From contig CM056743.1 of NCBI GenBank assembly GCA_029851415.1, positions 120,682,305-120,746,304 of the forward strand: DNA of 64,000 nucleotides, given 5' to 3'. The DNA is from Eretmocerus hayati (lineage: Eukaryota; Arthropoda; Insecta; Hymenoptera; Aphelinidae). The translations under genes and the position numbers were made by a program. Positions 1-10,461 of this stretch are shown one piece after another. The notes under the pieces are model-generated. The model had not been told where the DNA came from, ran no database searches, and was given only the letters and a program-made list of their open reading frames with translations. The stretch's first letter is position 1. Every line of letters begins with the position of its first letter.

Positions 1-700
1 AGATCGAAGCATACGCACCGTACCGAGAAACCCTTTTCCTTGTTAGAAATACTTATCGTAAGTCCAAAACGATACACGATTGCACGTTTGCAGGGAATCA
101 TAGAATCTTACAGGTAAGAAAAGCCATCTTATTGTCTACCTTTGAACTGATTTGGAACCAAGAGAAGAATCTGAGATATGATTTTTTGTGAGCGACACGT
201 GAATCTCTCCCATATATAGACTAGACCGTGACACGGCCTTTTTCGAAGATTAATGATTTTGGAGTGTAATAACAAATCTAGACAAGAACGAAAACGAATA
301 ACTTATGAGACCTTCTAAATTTGATCTCGAGTTCAGGAATTCGATTGACAAAGTATACTGTGAACTGAACGCCCTTCGATAGGAAAAAATTAAGAAGAGG
401 AAATGAGGAAGAAGATACAGCTGACTCACACTATGCAATAATTGCGGGGGTGTTTCAGGTGAAAAAAAAAATACGATGGACTAGAATTATCGTATAGATT
501 TCCAGGAGAGAGAGAGAGAATAGTTTTGATGAATGTGAGCAGTAAGAATCATGCAATAGGTGATATTTACGAGACGTTCTTGGCTTGGGACAGAGGTGAT
601 GATGCTCTCTGCTGGTGCAACGCCCAGACATAATTTTTCCTTCAAATATGGGTTGGAGTGCCACCTAACAGTATAAAAAAACCCCAGATGTTCTCTTTGC
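1..700 (+). repeat. Dispersed repeat unit, copy 1 (5' end cut by the window edge)
   Basis: This stretch aligns almost base for base with 19589-20290, apart from scattered substitutions. In both copies it runs straight into the ~30-bp minisatellite. Copy 2 carries a 134-codon open frame (19374-19778), and only its last third is present here. I do not recognise the predicted peptide, so I treat it as part of the repeat and not as a gene. Confidence 0.8.
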
Positions 701-705
701 TGAAC

Positions 706-1155
706 GATAATGAGAGGTGTTTTTTTTTCGTCGGGGCTTACGGTAGGTGTTTTTCTTCGTCCGGGCATACGGCAGGTATTTTCTTCGTCCGGGCATACGG
801 CAGGTGTTTTTTTTTTCGTCCGGGCATACAGCAGGTGTTTTTTTTCGTCGGGGCATACAGCAGGTGTTTTTCTTCGTCGGGGCATACGGCAGGTGTTTTT
901 CTTCGTCCGGGCATACGGCAGGTGTTCTTTTTCGTCCGGGCTCACGGGAGGTGTTTTTCTTCGTCCGGGCATCCGGCAAACGTTACTTTTCGGCGGTGAT
1001 CACGACCAAGTGTTATTTTTCGAGGCGGGTACGGGAGGAGTGCTACTCTTCGACGCTTGATACATATTGTGTTACTTTTCGCGCGGTGACTAACACGCAA
1101 GTGTTAGTCTTCGTCGCTTGATAGTATGCAAGTGTTTTTCTTCTCCGGGGGCGAC
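706..1155 (+). repeat. ~29-31 bp minisatellite array, arm 1
   Basis: Tandem copies of a unit containing CATACGGCAGGTGTTTTTC followed by TTCGTC and a GGG run occur about nine times at 714-990. Increasingly degenerate units that keep GTGTT...TTCG continue to about 1150. Length varies mainly in the T run. The same array occurs inverted at 9135-9740 and direct at 20290-20654, and all three share the distal end TTTTTCTTC..GGGGGCGACGA. Open frames through this array on both strands are a by-product of the repeat and should not be annotated. Confidence 0.9.
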
Positions 1156-2307
1156 GAAGATATGAAAAATCACGTACCGTGATCATACACTGCCGGTCAA
1201 AAGTTTCAGGGCACCCATAATCTTTATCCCAACTTTGTGAGTGGAATTACTAGGGTCTACTTGATCGAAAAGAATCCTTCATTAGTGCCCATTTCGAACG
1301 TCTTTTTGCGTATTTTGAGGCGATGCGGTCATCGTGCACCGCGACTATGGACCTTGAAAATGAAAAAGTTTGATGATTCGAACTGTGAGACGAGTTGTCG
1401 AATACTTGTTATTGTCCAACTTGCATTCCTCAATCCGTCGCTTAGACCAAATCACAAGAGAATCGGAGAAAAGTGGGAATAACTTGGCCGCGGGAACCTC
1501 CTAACCGATAATATACGCACATTTTTATTCCCAACTTTCTCCGATTCTATTGCAATTTGGGCTTAACGAAGAGCGGACAAATCTAAGTTAGATGATAACA
1601 AGCATTCGTGCACTCGTCGTTTAGCACAAATTGCAATAGAATCGGAGAAAAATGGAAATGATTCTCGGCTTGCATGGTGACCGCATTGCCTTAAGCTGGC
1701 ATTATTCATTTTTATCAGTACGAATCCGGATCTTCCCAATTTGAGCTTGAGAAAGTGCCAATTTTGATGGTTTTTGGAAAAATCTCCTGACTTCGGTAGC
1801 TCAGAGGCACAGGAATATCCTGGAATTGATCTTGGGAGATCTGAAAATATAAAACTAGAACTTTGAAATTCGTTTCTGAACGTCTCTCTATGTTACTCCT
1901 ACTCCGAGCTATGACATTTTGTGTGAAGAAAGATTTCTCGCAAAAACTAATACCTAAATTCGAAAAAGACAGACAAATGCATTTTCTGAAAAATATAATC
2001 ATCGATCCTGGTGTCTCTTTTCTATATCATGATCAAGAGAACAAGAAACCTTTAGAACATGCCCCAAGAACCGAATATTTTCGTCATTTTCTAATAAGGG
2101 TGCTAGTTTTTTTCGGAAAAACTCTCCTCAGAGAAAATATCATAGCTCAGAGTAGGAGTAACGTAAAAGAATGTTGGAAAATGGATTTTGAAGGTCTAGA
2201 CTTGTACTTAATTGAAGGTCTCTTGAGATCTATGTCAGAATATTCCTGTACCTTTGAGCTACTGGAGCCTGAAAATTCTCCCAAAAATCATGGAAATTGG
2301 CACTGCT

Positions 2308-2718
2308 TGTTAGAGAGAGTATGTCCACGAATATATGTATGCGTATAGGGCGACATGTATGTGTATGTGCGTATGGAGTGGCGGCGCCACCGGATGAACG
2401 AGTGCGTGCGCGCGAGGGAGGTTGAGAGAACTTGGCGGGCCGCGATCAAGTACGGGCGGCGGGCGAAGGCCGTGACCTGGTGAACGGGTATCGAGGGCTC
2501 CTGGAGCCGACAAGTTTGGCGAAGGCCGTTGTGTACTTAGTTTAGTGGCAAGTGTGCCGTATAATATTTAGTGGCAAGGTGCCGTTACCAAATTAATTGT
2601 ATCTGATTGTGTGGCAATAGTGCCGGTAGCTCGTGAACGATCCTGTACTTAGTTGAATAAATACTTTCATTTGAGTGAATCTTCTGAGTTATTCTTAGAG
2701 ACAGAAGTGTGTCTAACA
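2308..2718 (+). repeat. 5' LTR of the Gypsy element
   Basis: The LTR is 411 bp with TG...CA ends and a terminal TGTTAGA/TCTAACA inverted repeat. It appears identical to 7870-8280. A TATAATATTTAG stretch lies near 2561, and AATAAATAC near 2657 could serve as the polyadenylation signal. Confidence 0.95.
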
Positions 2719-3178
2719 ACTCAGAAGTGGGATAGCAACGACAGTGCCCACAAGGAAGTGTAAGAAAAAGTGAAATTTTGGAGCAAAATACTTGTTGCTC
2801 CGAAACGGTTGGGACGTGCGCCGCAAAATCGAATCGGCAATTTTCGAGTATAGTTGAGCTTTTGTGTGTGTTATCAGCTTCTCGATTAAATTTGGAAAAA
2901 CGGACAATATTGACTATCGTAGGAAATTGAGTGACTATCGTGAAAATAGTGTAAAATTTTTTTTTCTCGCTGGTATAAAGTAAGTGTGTGCAAGTTGGTA
3001 CATGCACGCGGCAGTGAAAGTGTGAAATCTCGCACGCGCCGAGCGGCAGACGATAACGAGCGGGCTGGCGCCTCGCTGGAATTTGCGAGAGGGTGGACCT
3101 TAGGGTCGCTTTTGGTGACGAGTACTTAGCGTCGTGCGGCTGATGATCTTTGTTGCGCTCGTGACATAAGGCAAACTC

Positions 3179-6100
3179 ATGATGACGCCAGAACAAGAGC
3201 GCAATGTGGCGGCACGCAAAGCCCGAGAAGCTCGACAACAGTCAGATTTAGAACAAAGAAATGCTGCGAGAACGTTGTTTGAGATACAACAGCAGCAGCA
3301 ACAACAACATCAGCAATTTTTGCAACAACAGGGGGATATGCATCAACAGCATTTCCAGCAACCACATGCCGGTATGCCACAGCCACAAGCCGGGATGCAG
3401 CCAGAGATGATGCAGCTTATGACGGCCGTGACGAGACTGATCGAGGGACAGTTCCAAGCGCAGCAGGCTCAGCAACAGCAAGGGCAGGTAAACACGACAT
3501 ACAGTGTGCTGCCGGACTTATCGCATAATATCGAGAATTCTACCGGTGTGGAGGGTTCCGCATTCGCTCGAGCTTGGCTGAAGCAGCTTGAGTCCACAGC
3601 TACTCTCCACCGATGGACGGAAGCGGTAGCGTTCGAAACCGCACGCAGCCACCTCAAACAGGCGGCGAAAAATTGGTATCTCGGAATGATCGACGAAATT
3701 AAGGACTGGGCAACGTTTCGAGCGGAGTTCAAGGATGCCTTTTTGATAGAAAAAACCCCGACAGAGCGGTTTGAAGAGATGCAGCGTCGCATCCAAGGAC
3801 CGAAAGAGAATACCACGGAATATTTTTTCGACAAAGTGCGGCTCTGTAAAGCTTTGAATTTTGGAATGGACGAAATAAAAATTCAAGTAGCCATGGGTGT
3901 GTGGTCTCGAAGTACCAGTGCAGCAATTATGAACAGAAGCTACGCCAACGAAAATGAGCTGAGGCAGTTCATTGTCAGTTTCGAAGCGCTTGAATCGGCG
4001 CGCTCCGATAGGATTGGTGCAGCAAGGAAAGCTCCCGGGACAGCAGCGACAACTAGGGGCAGGGCGGACAGCACTTCAACGACAACTCAGCGAAGCAACC
4101 AGCAGGGTAGTGCCGGTCAATCAAACGCGAGTGCCGAAAGTTCTGTGAAAAGTGATACGTGTTACCGATGCTCAGAAAAAGGGCATTACGCTAAATACTG
4201 TACTAAGAAGCGTGAGACGACGTGCTATACGTGCGGTGGACCGGGTCATATCGCGAAATTTTGTCCGAAATCTGAAAATTCTGTGAAATTGCCAGAAGCG
4301 GAAATGAAATTTGTTGCGCCGGATGGGCATAAGACAGTGTCTAAGTATGTAAAAATTGTTAAGTTAGATGAGGCCCAAGGACTCAAAAGTCTAGTTGATC
4401 CTGGCAGCTCCGACTGCACAATTAAGGCGTCAGTTATGCTTGAGCACGGGCTCAAATTTATACCGATTTCTAGTATTTTAGTTGGATTTGGAAAATCCGG
4501 TAATGAAGTAAAATCAAGCGGGATAGTGCGCGGCACATTGACTGTTGACCAGTGTACGGCGGACGATATAATTTTTCGCGTTGTGCCTGATGATGTGCAA
4601 CCGTGTGACATAATTATAGGGAGGACTTTTACAGACTTACCCCATGTTTCGTATTATAAGAGTGGCGATGTTTTCGAATTTGTTCAGAATGAAAAATTGT
4701 TTTCTATTTATCCGGAAGCGAATGTTGAGCAAAGTGACGTTTTTGATGTGGCATCCGATGAATCTATCAGTATCGGACCAGCTTCGATGAAATTCATTCA
4801 AGTCAAATCTTGTGGTGAAACATTTGAAATACCGTTTTATAATCCAAGTGATAAGGAAATCACACTTTCTTCTGATGAATGTTTAAATGACCGCGTTCTA
4901 CTTTTGAATTCAGATCCATCTGAAGAGCCAATACGTAGACCAATTGTAGAGAATGATGTGAATGTAGGACCTAATGTGACGCCAGATCAAATTCGTGGAC
5001 TTCTAGCTATGCTTAATGATTATCGTGAGTGTATTGCGTTGGATGAGAGTGAATTAGGATGTACCGATTTAACTGAGATGGACATTGAGGAGAAGCCAGG
5101 AAGTCAACCTGTGTATTCTCGAGCATACAAAGCTAGCGCAGAGCAAAGAGAGGCTATGCGGAAAATTTTTGCCGGTTACAGAAAAGCCAAAATATTTGAG
5201 GATACGAACTCTCCGTACGGCAGCCCGTGTATGCTAGTTAAAAAGGCTGATGGGTCATGGAGGTTAGGAGTAGATTTTCGCAGGCTGAATAATAATACGG
5301 TTCGTAAAGTTTTTCCAATTCCCCCATTTGATGACGGCCTTGAATTTCTTCATGGCGCATGTCTTTTCATAACTCTAGATCTTGCTCAAGGATTTTTACA
5401 AGTTCCATTATCTGAAGCAGCTAAAGCGAAAACAGCGGTAGTGACGCCTGATGATAGAGGGCAATTTACGCGATCAATTTTTGGTTTGATGAATGCACCA
5501 GTTTATTTTGCTGAATTGATGTATAAGGTTTTCGGCCATTTGCGCAATAGGATTATGTTGATATGTGTGGATGATGCATGTATTTTTGCCTTGATTTGGT
5601 CTCAATTAATGCAAAGATTTGAGATAGTTTTGATAGAATTAAAGAAAGCTCATTTGACGTTGAATCTTAAGAAGTGCTATTTTGGTGTAGAAGAAGTTGA
5701 GTACCTAGGGTTGCGCATTAGTAAAGATGGCATTGGGCCGGGCAGTAAGAAGATAATTGCAATTCGCGAATTTCCTACACCGCGCAATATTCATGAAGTA
5801 CGCCGTTTCCACGGGATGGCAAGCTTTTTCCGGAGATTTGTCCCAAATTTTGCCAAATTAGCTGCTCCACTTATTGATCTTTTGAAGAAAAATAACACTT
5901 TTGTATGGTCTGATCGGCAAGACGAAGCATTCCGAGCAATCAAAGAAAAGTTGAGTTCAAGTCCGATACTTGCTCATTATAATCCAAAGTCTAATAGGAC
6001 TGAGATCCACACCGATGCGTCCTGTGATGGACTTGGTGCCATGCTTTTGCAAGAAGGAAATGATAAATTGATGCACATTGTTTATGCAATAAGTCGACGT

Positions 6101-7987
6101 ACTTCAGACGTAGAGAAAGCTTATCATTCGAGTAAATTAGAACTTTTGGCCATTGTTTGGGCGTTAGATAGATTGAGAAATTTGTTGATAAGCATACCCT
6201 TTACAGTCATCACGGATTGTCAGGCACTTATTTATATCAATTCCATGAAACAGAAGAGTCCCCAGATCATTCGTTGGTTAGCATCGATAGCAGATTTTGA
6301 TTATACTATAATTCACCGTGCTGGAGAAAAGATGCAACATGTAGATGCTCTCTCACGAGCGCCAGTAGAAGAGTGTGGTGTGAGTCTTGATGATGCTACT
6401 ATGTTTAATGTGACAGTGAGAGAAGATGAAATTTTAATGTATCAGCGTATTGATGATGACTTGTTAAGAAAAATCCAAATATTAGAGAAAAATGTAAGCG
6501 ATCGTACTAAGCGTGAGAAGAGTGAAGTGCATGAGTTTGTGTTGAAGAATGGGTTACTTTACAAGCGAGGAAAAACGGGAGACGGTCCTAATGATTACAA
6601 AGATTTCTATGTAGTTCCGCGTGCAATGCGTAAGGCGTTAGTGATCAAGAATCACGATCTGTCGAGCCATTTTGGGGTAGATAAAACAGTGGATAGAATC
6701 AAAGAGTTTTACTATTTTCCAAAAATGAGAAACTATGTCAGAAGACATATTGCTTCGTGTGTCGAGTGTTTGTTGGCCAAGCATAAGGCGGTTAAGCAGG
6801 CTGGGGAACTGCACCCCATTCCTCCGGGCAAAAGGCCGTTTGAAGTTATGAATGTGGATCATCTTGGTCCGTTTGTTACGTCAAAACTTGGGAATAAGTA
6901 CATATTAGCTGCCATTTGTAACTTGACTAGATTTGCTCTACTTTTCGCAGTAAAAGATGTGAAAGCGAAGACGACCGTCCGTCACATGCAGAAAGTCGTA
7001 GATAGATTCGGAGCACCGGTGCGTTTTATAACTGACCGAGGAGTCGCGTATGCATCAGAAGTTTTTGAGAAATTTTGCAATGAAAATGGCATTAAGCACA
7101 CGCTCAATTCAAGTCGTCATCCACAGGCGAACGGGCTTGTTGAACGATTGAACCAAACGATACTTCCGGCTTTAAAAGCTAATTTGATAGATTTTGATGG
7201 TCTCGATTGGGATAAAAACCTCGGGAAAATTGAACGGGACCTGAATACTTCCGTAAACAAGACGACGGGCCGAACTCCATTCGAGATGTTATACGGGTAC
7301 ATCCCGCGTTTCAAAGATGGGCTAGCTAGAGATTTGACGGTAGATTCGGAACAGTATAAGATTCCTGGTGAACTTAGAGACGAGATTCGAGAGAAAATCG
7401 AGGTCGAACAGCAAAATTCAAAGGAACGTTACGATAAGTCGAGGGTTAAAAATGTTAAATTTTCAGTGGGTGACATAGTTTTCATGAAGGCAAATCGTGT
7501 AGCAACCGGTGAATCGACGAAGTTGCAACCAAAGAATAAAGGTCCACTTGTGATCACTCAAGTTCTTCCGTCTGATACATATAGAGTTCAGAATCTGAGT
7601 AAGAAAGTTGATTTAAAACAGGGGACAACAGCGCATGTAAGTCAGCTGAGAATTTGGCGTGGATGTCCTATTGAGGATGGGGATAATAGTGACTCTGAGT
7701 CTGAATCTGAGGATGAAATTGTTGTGCAAAATGATTCTGTTATGAGTGGAGATGATGAAAGTGCAAATGATAATGATGAACAAGCAAGCTTGATGATTTT
7801 GTATCCGATTAGATTTTTACACCTTCTATCTGGAAGCTTGGAGGACCAAGCTCGCGTAGGATGGCCGAATGTTAGAGAGAGTATGTCCACGAATATATGT
7901 ATGCGTATAGGGCGACATGTATGTGTATGTGCGTATGGAGTGGCGGCGCCACCGGATGAACGAGTGCGTGCGCGCGAGGGAGGTTGA
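3179..7987 (+). CDS. Gag-Pol polyprotein of the Gypsy element
   Basis: A single uninterrupted 1,602-residue frame encodes fused Gag and Pol for reverse transcription and integration. A Gln-rich Gag N-terminus is followed by two CCHC zinc knuckles (residues ~328-341 and 349-362). The aspartic protease motif is near D407, but reads D-P-G where D-S/T-G is usual. The reverse transcriptase box is CVDD at 796-799 instead of YVDD/YIDD. An RNase H aspartate lies at ~946. The integrase has an HHCC finger starting at ~H1159 and the D1227/D1286/E1322 triad with the classic D-35-E spacing. Gag and Pol share one frame, so no frameshift is needed. The frame runs past the integrase into the 3' LTR and stops inside it at 7987. 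The start is the first ATG of a tandem pair. The Gypsy assignment is firm; placement near the mdg3 clade is a guess. Confidence 0.95.
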   Translation: MMTPEQERNVAARKAREARQQSDLEQRNAARTLFEIQQQQQQQHQQFLQQQGDMHQQHFQQPHAGMPQPQAGMQPEMMQLMTAVTRLIEGQFQAQQAQQQQGQVNTTYSVLPDLSHNIENSTGVEGSAFARAWLKQLESTATLHRWTEAVAFETARSHLKQAAKNWYLGMIDEIKDWATFRAEFKDAFLIEKTPTERFEEMQRRIQGPKENTTEYFFDKVRLCKALNFGMDEIKIQVAMGVWSRSTSAAIMNRSYANENELRQFIVSFEALESARSDRIGAARKAPGTAATTRGRADSTSTTTQRSNQQGSAGQSNASAESSVKSDTCYRCSEKGHYAKYCTKKRETTCYTCGGPGHIAKFCPKSENSVKLPEAEMKFVAPDGHKTVSKYVKIVKLDEAQGLKSLVDPGSSDCTIKASVMLEHGLKFIPISSILVGFGKSGNEVKSSGIVRGTLTVDQCTADDIIFRVVPDDVQPCDIIIGRTFTDLPHVSYYKSGDVFEFVQNEKLFSIYPEANVEQSDVFDVASDESISIGPASMKFIQVKSCGETFEIPFYNPSDKEITLSSDECLNDRVLLLNSDPSEEPIRRPIVENDVNVGPNVTPDQIRGLLAMLNDYRECIALDESELGCTDLTEMDIEEKPGSQPVYSRAYKASAEQREAMRKIFAGYRKAKIFEDTNSPYGSPCMLVKKADGSWRLGVDFRRLNNNTVRKVFPIPPFDDGLEFLHGACLFITLDLAQGFLQVPLSEAAKAKTAVVTPDDRGQFTRSIFGLMNAPVYFAELMYKVFGHLRNRIMLICVDDACIFALIWSQLMQRFEIVLIELKKAHLTLNLKKCYFGVEEVEYLGLRISKDGIGPGSKKIIAIREFPTPRNIHEVRRFHGMASFFRRFVPNFAKLAAPLIDLLKKNNTFVWSDRQDEAFRAIKEKLSSSPILAHYNPKSNRTEIHTDASCDGLGAMLLQEGNDKLMHIVYAISRRTSDVEKAYHSSKLELLAIVWALDRLRNLLISIPFTVITDCQALIYINSMKQKSPQIIRWLASIADFDYTIIHRAGEKMQHVDALSRAPVEECGVSLDDATMFNVTVREDEILMYQRIDDDLLRKIQILEKNVSDRTKREKSEVHEFVLKNGLLYKRGKTGDGPNDYKDFYVVPRAMRKALVIKNHDLSSHFGVDKTVDRIKEFYYFPKMRNYVRRHIASCVECLLAKHKAVKQAGELHPIPPGKRPFEVMNVDHLGPFVTSKLGNKYILAAICNLTRFALLFAVKDVKAKTTVRHMQKVVDRFGAPVRFITDRGVAYASEVFEKFCNENGIKHTLNSSRHPQANGLVERLNQTILPALKANLIDFDGLDWDKNLGKIERDLNTSVNKTTGRTPFEMLYGYIPRFKDGLARDLTVDSEQYKIPGELRDEIREKIEVEQQNSKERYDKSRVKNVKFSVGDIVFMKANRVATGESTKLQPKNKGPLVITQVLPSDTYRVQNLSKKVDLKQGTTAHVSQLRIWRGCPIEDGDNSDSESESEDEIVVQNDSVMSGDDESANDNDEQASLMILYPIRFLHLLSGSLEDQARVGWPNVRESMSTNICMRIGRHVCVCAYGVAAPPDERVRAREGG

Positions 7988-8280
7988 GAGAACTTGGCGG
8001 GCCGCGATCAAGTACGGGCGGCGGGCGAAGGCCGTGACCTGGTGAACGGGTATCGAGGGCTCCTGGAGCCGACAAGTTTGGCGAAGGCCGTTGTGTACTT
8101 AGTTTAGTGGCAAGTGTGCCGTATAATATTTAGTGGCAAGGTGCCGTTACCAAATTAATTGTATCTGATTGTGTGGCAATAGTGCCGGTAGCTCGTGAAC
8201 GATCCTGTACTTAGTTGAATAAATACTTTCATTTGAGTGAATCTTCTGAGTTATTCTTAGAGACAGAAGTGTGTCTAACA
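7870..8280 (+). repeat. 3' LTR of the Gypsy element
   Basis: This 411-bp LTR matches the 5' LTR with no difference that I can see. The gag-pol stop codon lies inside it. It is followed directly by the TGCT target-site duplicate. Confidence 0.95.
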
Positions 8281-9134
8281 TGCTTCAAGCTCAAATTGGA
8301 AAAATCCAGATCCGTTCTGGTAAAAGTGCATAACGCCATCTCGTAGTGCGTGGAAAGACCTTCAAAATAAGCCTCAATGAAGTCCTTTTCGTTCAAGTAA
8401 AGTCTAGTGATTTCACTAACAATATTGGAAATACGTTTTTCGATCGACTGGGCGTGAAATAAACGAAAACTACCGCGCGTAAAGCGGTGCTTTACGCACA
8501 GTCGATCGAAATAGTATTTTTCGATTCGAGGGTGGGAAGTTTGGTTTTGCTTTTCGAGTGATTGTTTTCGGCCCGAGCCCTGGCGAGGGTCGAAATTAGC
8601 ACGAGTAAGGCAAAAAAACTTCACGCCCGAGTATCGAAATACGTTTTTCGATCGACTGGGCGTAAAGTGAACATAAACTACCGTGCGTAAAGCAGTGCTT
8701 TACGCACAGTCGATCGAAAAAAAAATTTCGGGTGTCCTGAAACTTTTGACCGGCAGTATATAGATACATGAAAGGTCGGGTGGGCAGATTTTTCAGTACA
8801 GGCTTTCAAGAGAATATACTGGCATGGCACTATTAGAGCATCTCTAAACTCTCCCGGGTGGGTTTCTTTTCTTCATAGCTCACTCACTGAGGAAGAATCA
8901 AGCTTGAGCTTCTAGAAAAATCGAAACGTGTGAGATATCAACATAATGCACATATGAAATACTTTGGCTTATCTAGAAGCTTAGTGAAAAATTTTGAATT
9001 GGCCCCTACGCTTCCATGTATACAGACGACAAAGTGGATTTTTGACTTTTGCGGCAAACATATTTGTATGATTACTTACACTTAATCAGTTAAGAAAATT
9101 TGAGAAAATTCTATAAACTACTGGGGTATTTGAG
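8281..9134. other. Gene-free: right arm of the Tc1-like element, then unassigned sequence
   Basis: Up to 8758 this is the right arm of the Tc1-like element. It contains two copies (about 8430-8520 and 8635-8720) of a segment in which CGATCGACTGGGCGT and a CACAGTCGATCG inverse flank a GCGTAAAGCRGTGCTTTACGC palindrome. I recognise nothing between 8761 and 9134. Confidence 0.5.
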
Positions 9135-9740
9135 AAATCGTCGCCCCCGAAGAAGAAAAACACTTTCTGGATTACCGGTGAAGAGTAACACCTTCTGGAT
9201 GCATTCATGAAAAGAAACACCATCCGTATCTCAGGACGAAGATTAACACGTATTTTTAACCAGCGACGAAAAATAACGCTCGGCTGTAGCTTCCGACGAA
9301 TAGTAACACCCGCTCGTAACTACCGGCGAAGATGAACACGTTGCCCGTAGTAGCGACGAAAAGTAACATTTGCCGAGAGCCCGGACGAAAAATAACACCT
9401 ACCGTATGTCCGAACGAAAAAAAACACCTGCTGTATGCCCCGACGAAGAAAAACACCTGCTGTATGCCCCGACGAAAAAAAACACCTGCTGTATGCCCGG
9501 ACGAAAAAAAACACCTGCCGTATGCCCCGACGAAGAAAAACACTTGCTGTATGCCCCGACGAAAAAAAACACCTGCTGTATGTCCGGACGAAAAAAAAAC
9601 ACCTACTGTATGCCCGGACGAATAAAAACACCTACTGTATGCCCGGACGAAGAAAAACACCTCCCGTAAGTCCCGGCGAAAAAAAACACCTCCCGTGAGC
9701 TCCGACGAAGAAAAACACCTGGTGGTAATAACCGGACTTA
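9135..9740 (-). repeat. ~30 bp minisatellite array, inverted copy
   Basis: This is the reverse complement of the 706-1155 array. It begins with the shared end TCGTCGCCCCCGAAGAAG, passes through degenerate units at 9160-9360, then about 12 good units at 9360-9720. It lacks the 700-bp flank present on the other two copies. With 706-1155 it forms inverted arms around the Tc1/Gypsy composite, and with 20290-20654 around the satellite block. Confidence 0.9.
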
Positions 9741-10252
9741 TCTCTGAAAAAAATGTTAATTCCAATGTTTTCTGTCAGAGAATATACTTCTTCTCATCCA
9801 TCAATACTGTAGACGAAAGTACATTGTTCAATTTTTGGGAGAGGCTGGAGATCTCCATTTATTTCATTTATGCTAGGAAAAGTATTCAGTAAGGATGATT
9901 CTCATAATGAGTCGGATATTCAATCAGACAATGACAAACTGAGGATTAGTGTCGCGGACTATAAGCTCGGAATGAGGCACCAGATCTTGATCCAAAGTGG
10001 TGAAAACACAACATCTGCAGTGCTTGTCACAGAATCGTCAGTCGACTGCGTATCCGGCGGAATCGATTCTGTTTAGCTCATTTTTTGGTGATACCATTCT
10101 CTATACTACTAAGAAGAAAAACATCGAATTCTTTTTTGAGCCTTTCAAACCAATCTTGAAGCAGAGGTCATTTTGTCCGTGATCTTCACATCTCGGAATC
10201 TTTCACATGCTCATACATCGGAAAAGTTTTGCAGGACCCTTTTTATTGGCTG
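9741..10252. other. Unassigned sequence between minisatellite and satellite
   Basis: Only short frames occur here, the longest being 68 codons at 9870-10076. No domain, splice structure or repeat is recognised. Confidence 0.4.
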
Positions 10253-10461
10253 CATACCCTGCTGCAAAAGTTCGATTGGATTCGATAGAAAAACACTCAA
10301 TCGATCTGAATCTAGAAACTTATGATGAATTTGAAACATGATTTTCAGGATTGGAGAAGATTGGAGTTCAATCGCGATCAATGATGTTGATCGGGATTCA
10401 AACAGTGTTGACCAATCTTTACCAATGCCGACTATACGCATTGAGAGAGAGATTGCCAATC

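Larger units (their letters stand above)
2308..8280 (+). mobile_element. Complete Ty3/Gypsy LTR retrotransposon
   Basis: This is a 5,973-bp element with two 411-bp LTRs (2308-2718 and 7870-8280). Each LTR starts TGTTAGA and ends TCTAACA. A 4-bp target-site duplication, TGCT, lies at 2304-2307 and 8281-8284, the length typical of Gypsy integrases. I see no difference between the two LTRs, which implies a recent insertion. One long gag-pol frame fills the interior and there is no env-like frame. I could not assign a tRNA primer-binding site after 2718, and there is no clear polypurine tract before 7870. The element sits inside the Tc1-like element. Confidence 0.95.
1188..8758. mobile_element. 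Non-autonomous Tc1/mariner-like element, split by a Gypsy insertion
   Basis: The left end CACTGCCGGTCAAAAGTTTC (from 1188) is matched by its reverse complement ending at 8758, about 30 bp of terminal inverted repeat. TA flanks both ends, as in Tc1/mariner insertions. Removing the Gypsy element and one copy of its 4-bp duplication leaves about 1.6 kb. No transposase frame is visible. The interior has its own inverted pieces: 1717-1750 pairs with 8283-8320, and a 19-bp motif with GAATCGGAGAAA recurs in both orientations at 1450-1660. That the two ends belong to one element is inferred from the matching termini. Confidence 0.6.

Noticed and set aside
706..990. CRISPR-like look of the ~30-bp repeats
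   Set aside because: Units are directly tandem with no unique spacers, vary in length by T runs, and lie in a spliced eukaryotic genome. This is a minisatellite.
487..1121. Several 100-160 codon frames through the minisatellite on both strands (also 9256-9765 and 20075-20559)
   Set aside because: They exist only because the repeat lacks stops in several frames. There is no start context, domain or splice signal.
2719..2760. tRNA primer-binding site next to the 5' LTR
   Set aside because: The sequence after the LTR does not match the 3' end of any tRNA I can name with confidence.
2585..3238. 217-codon minus-strand frame in the Gypsy leader
   Set aside because: It crosses the LTR, leader and gag start on the wrong strand, with no recognised domain. 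It is a shadow frame.
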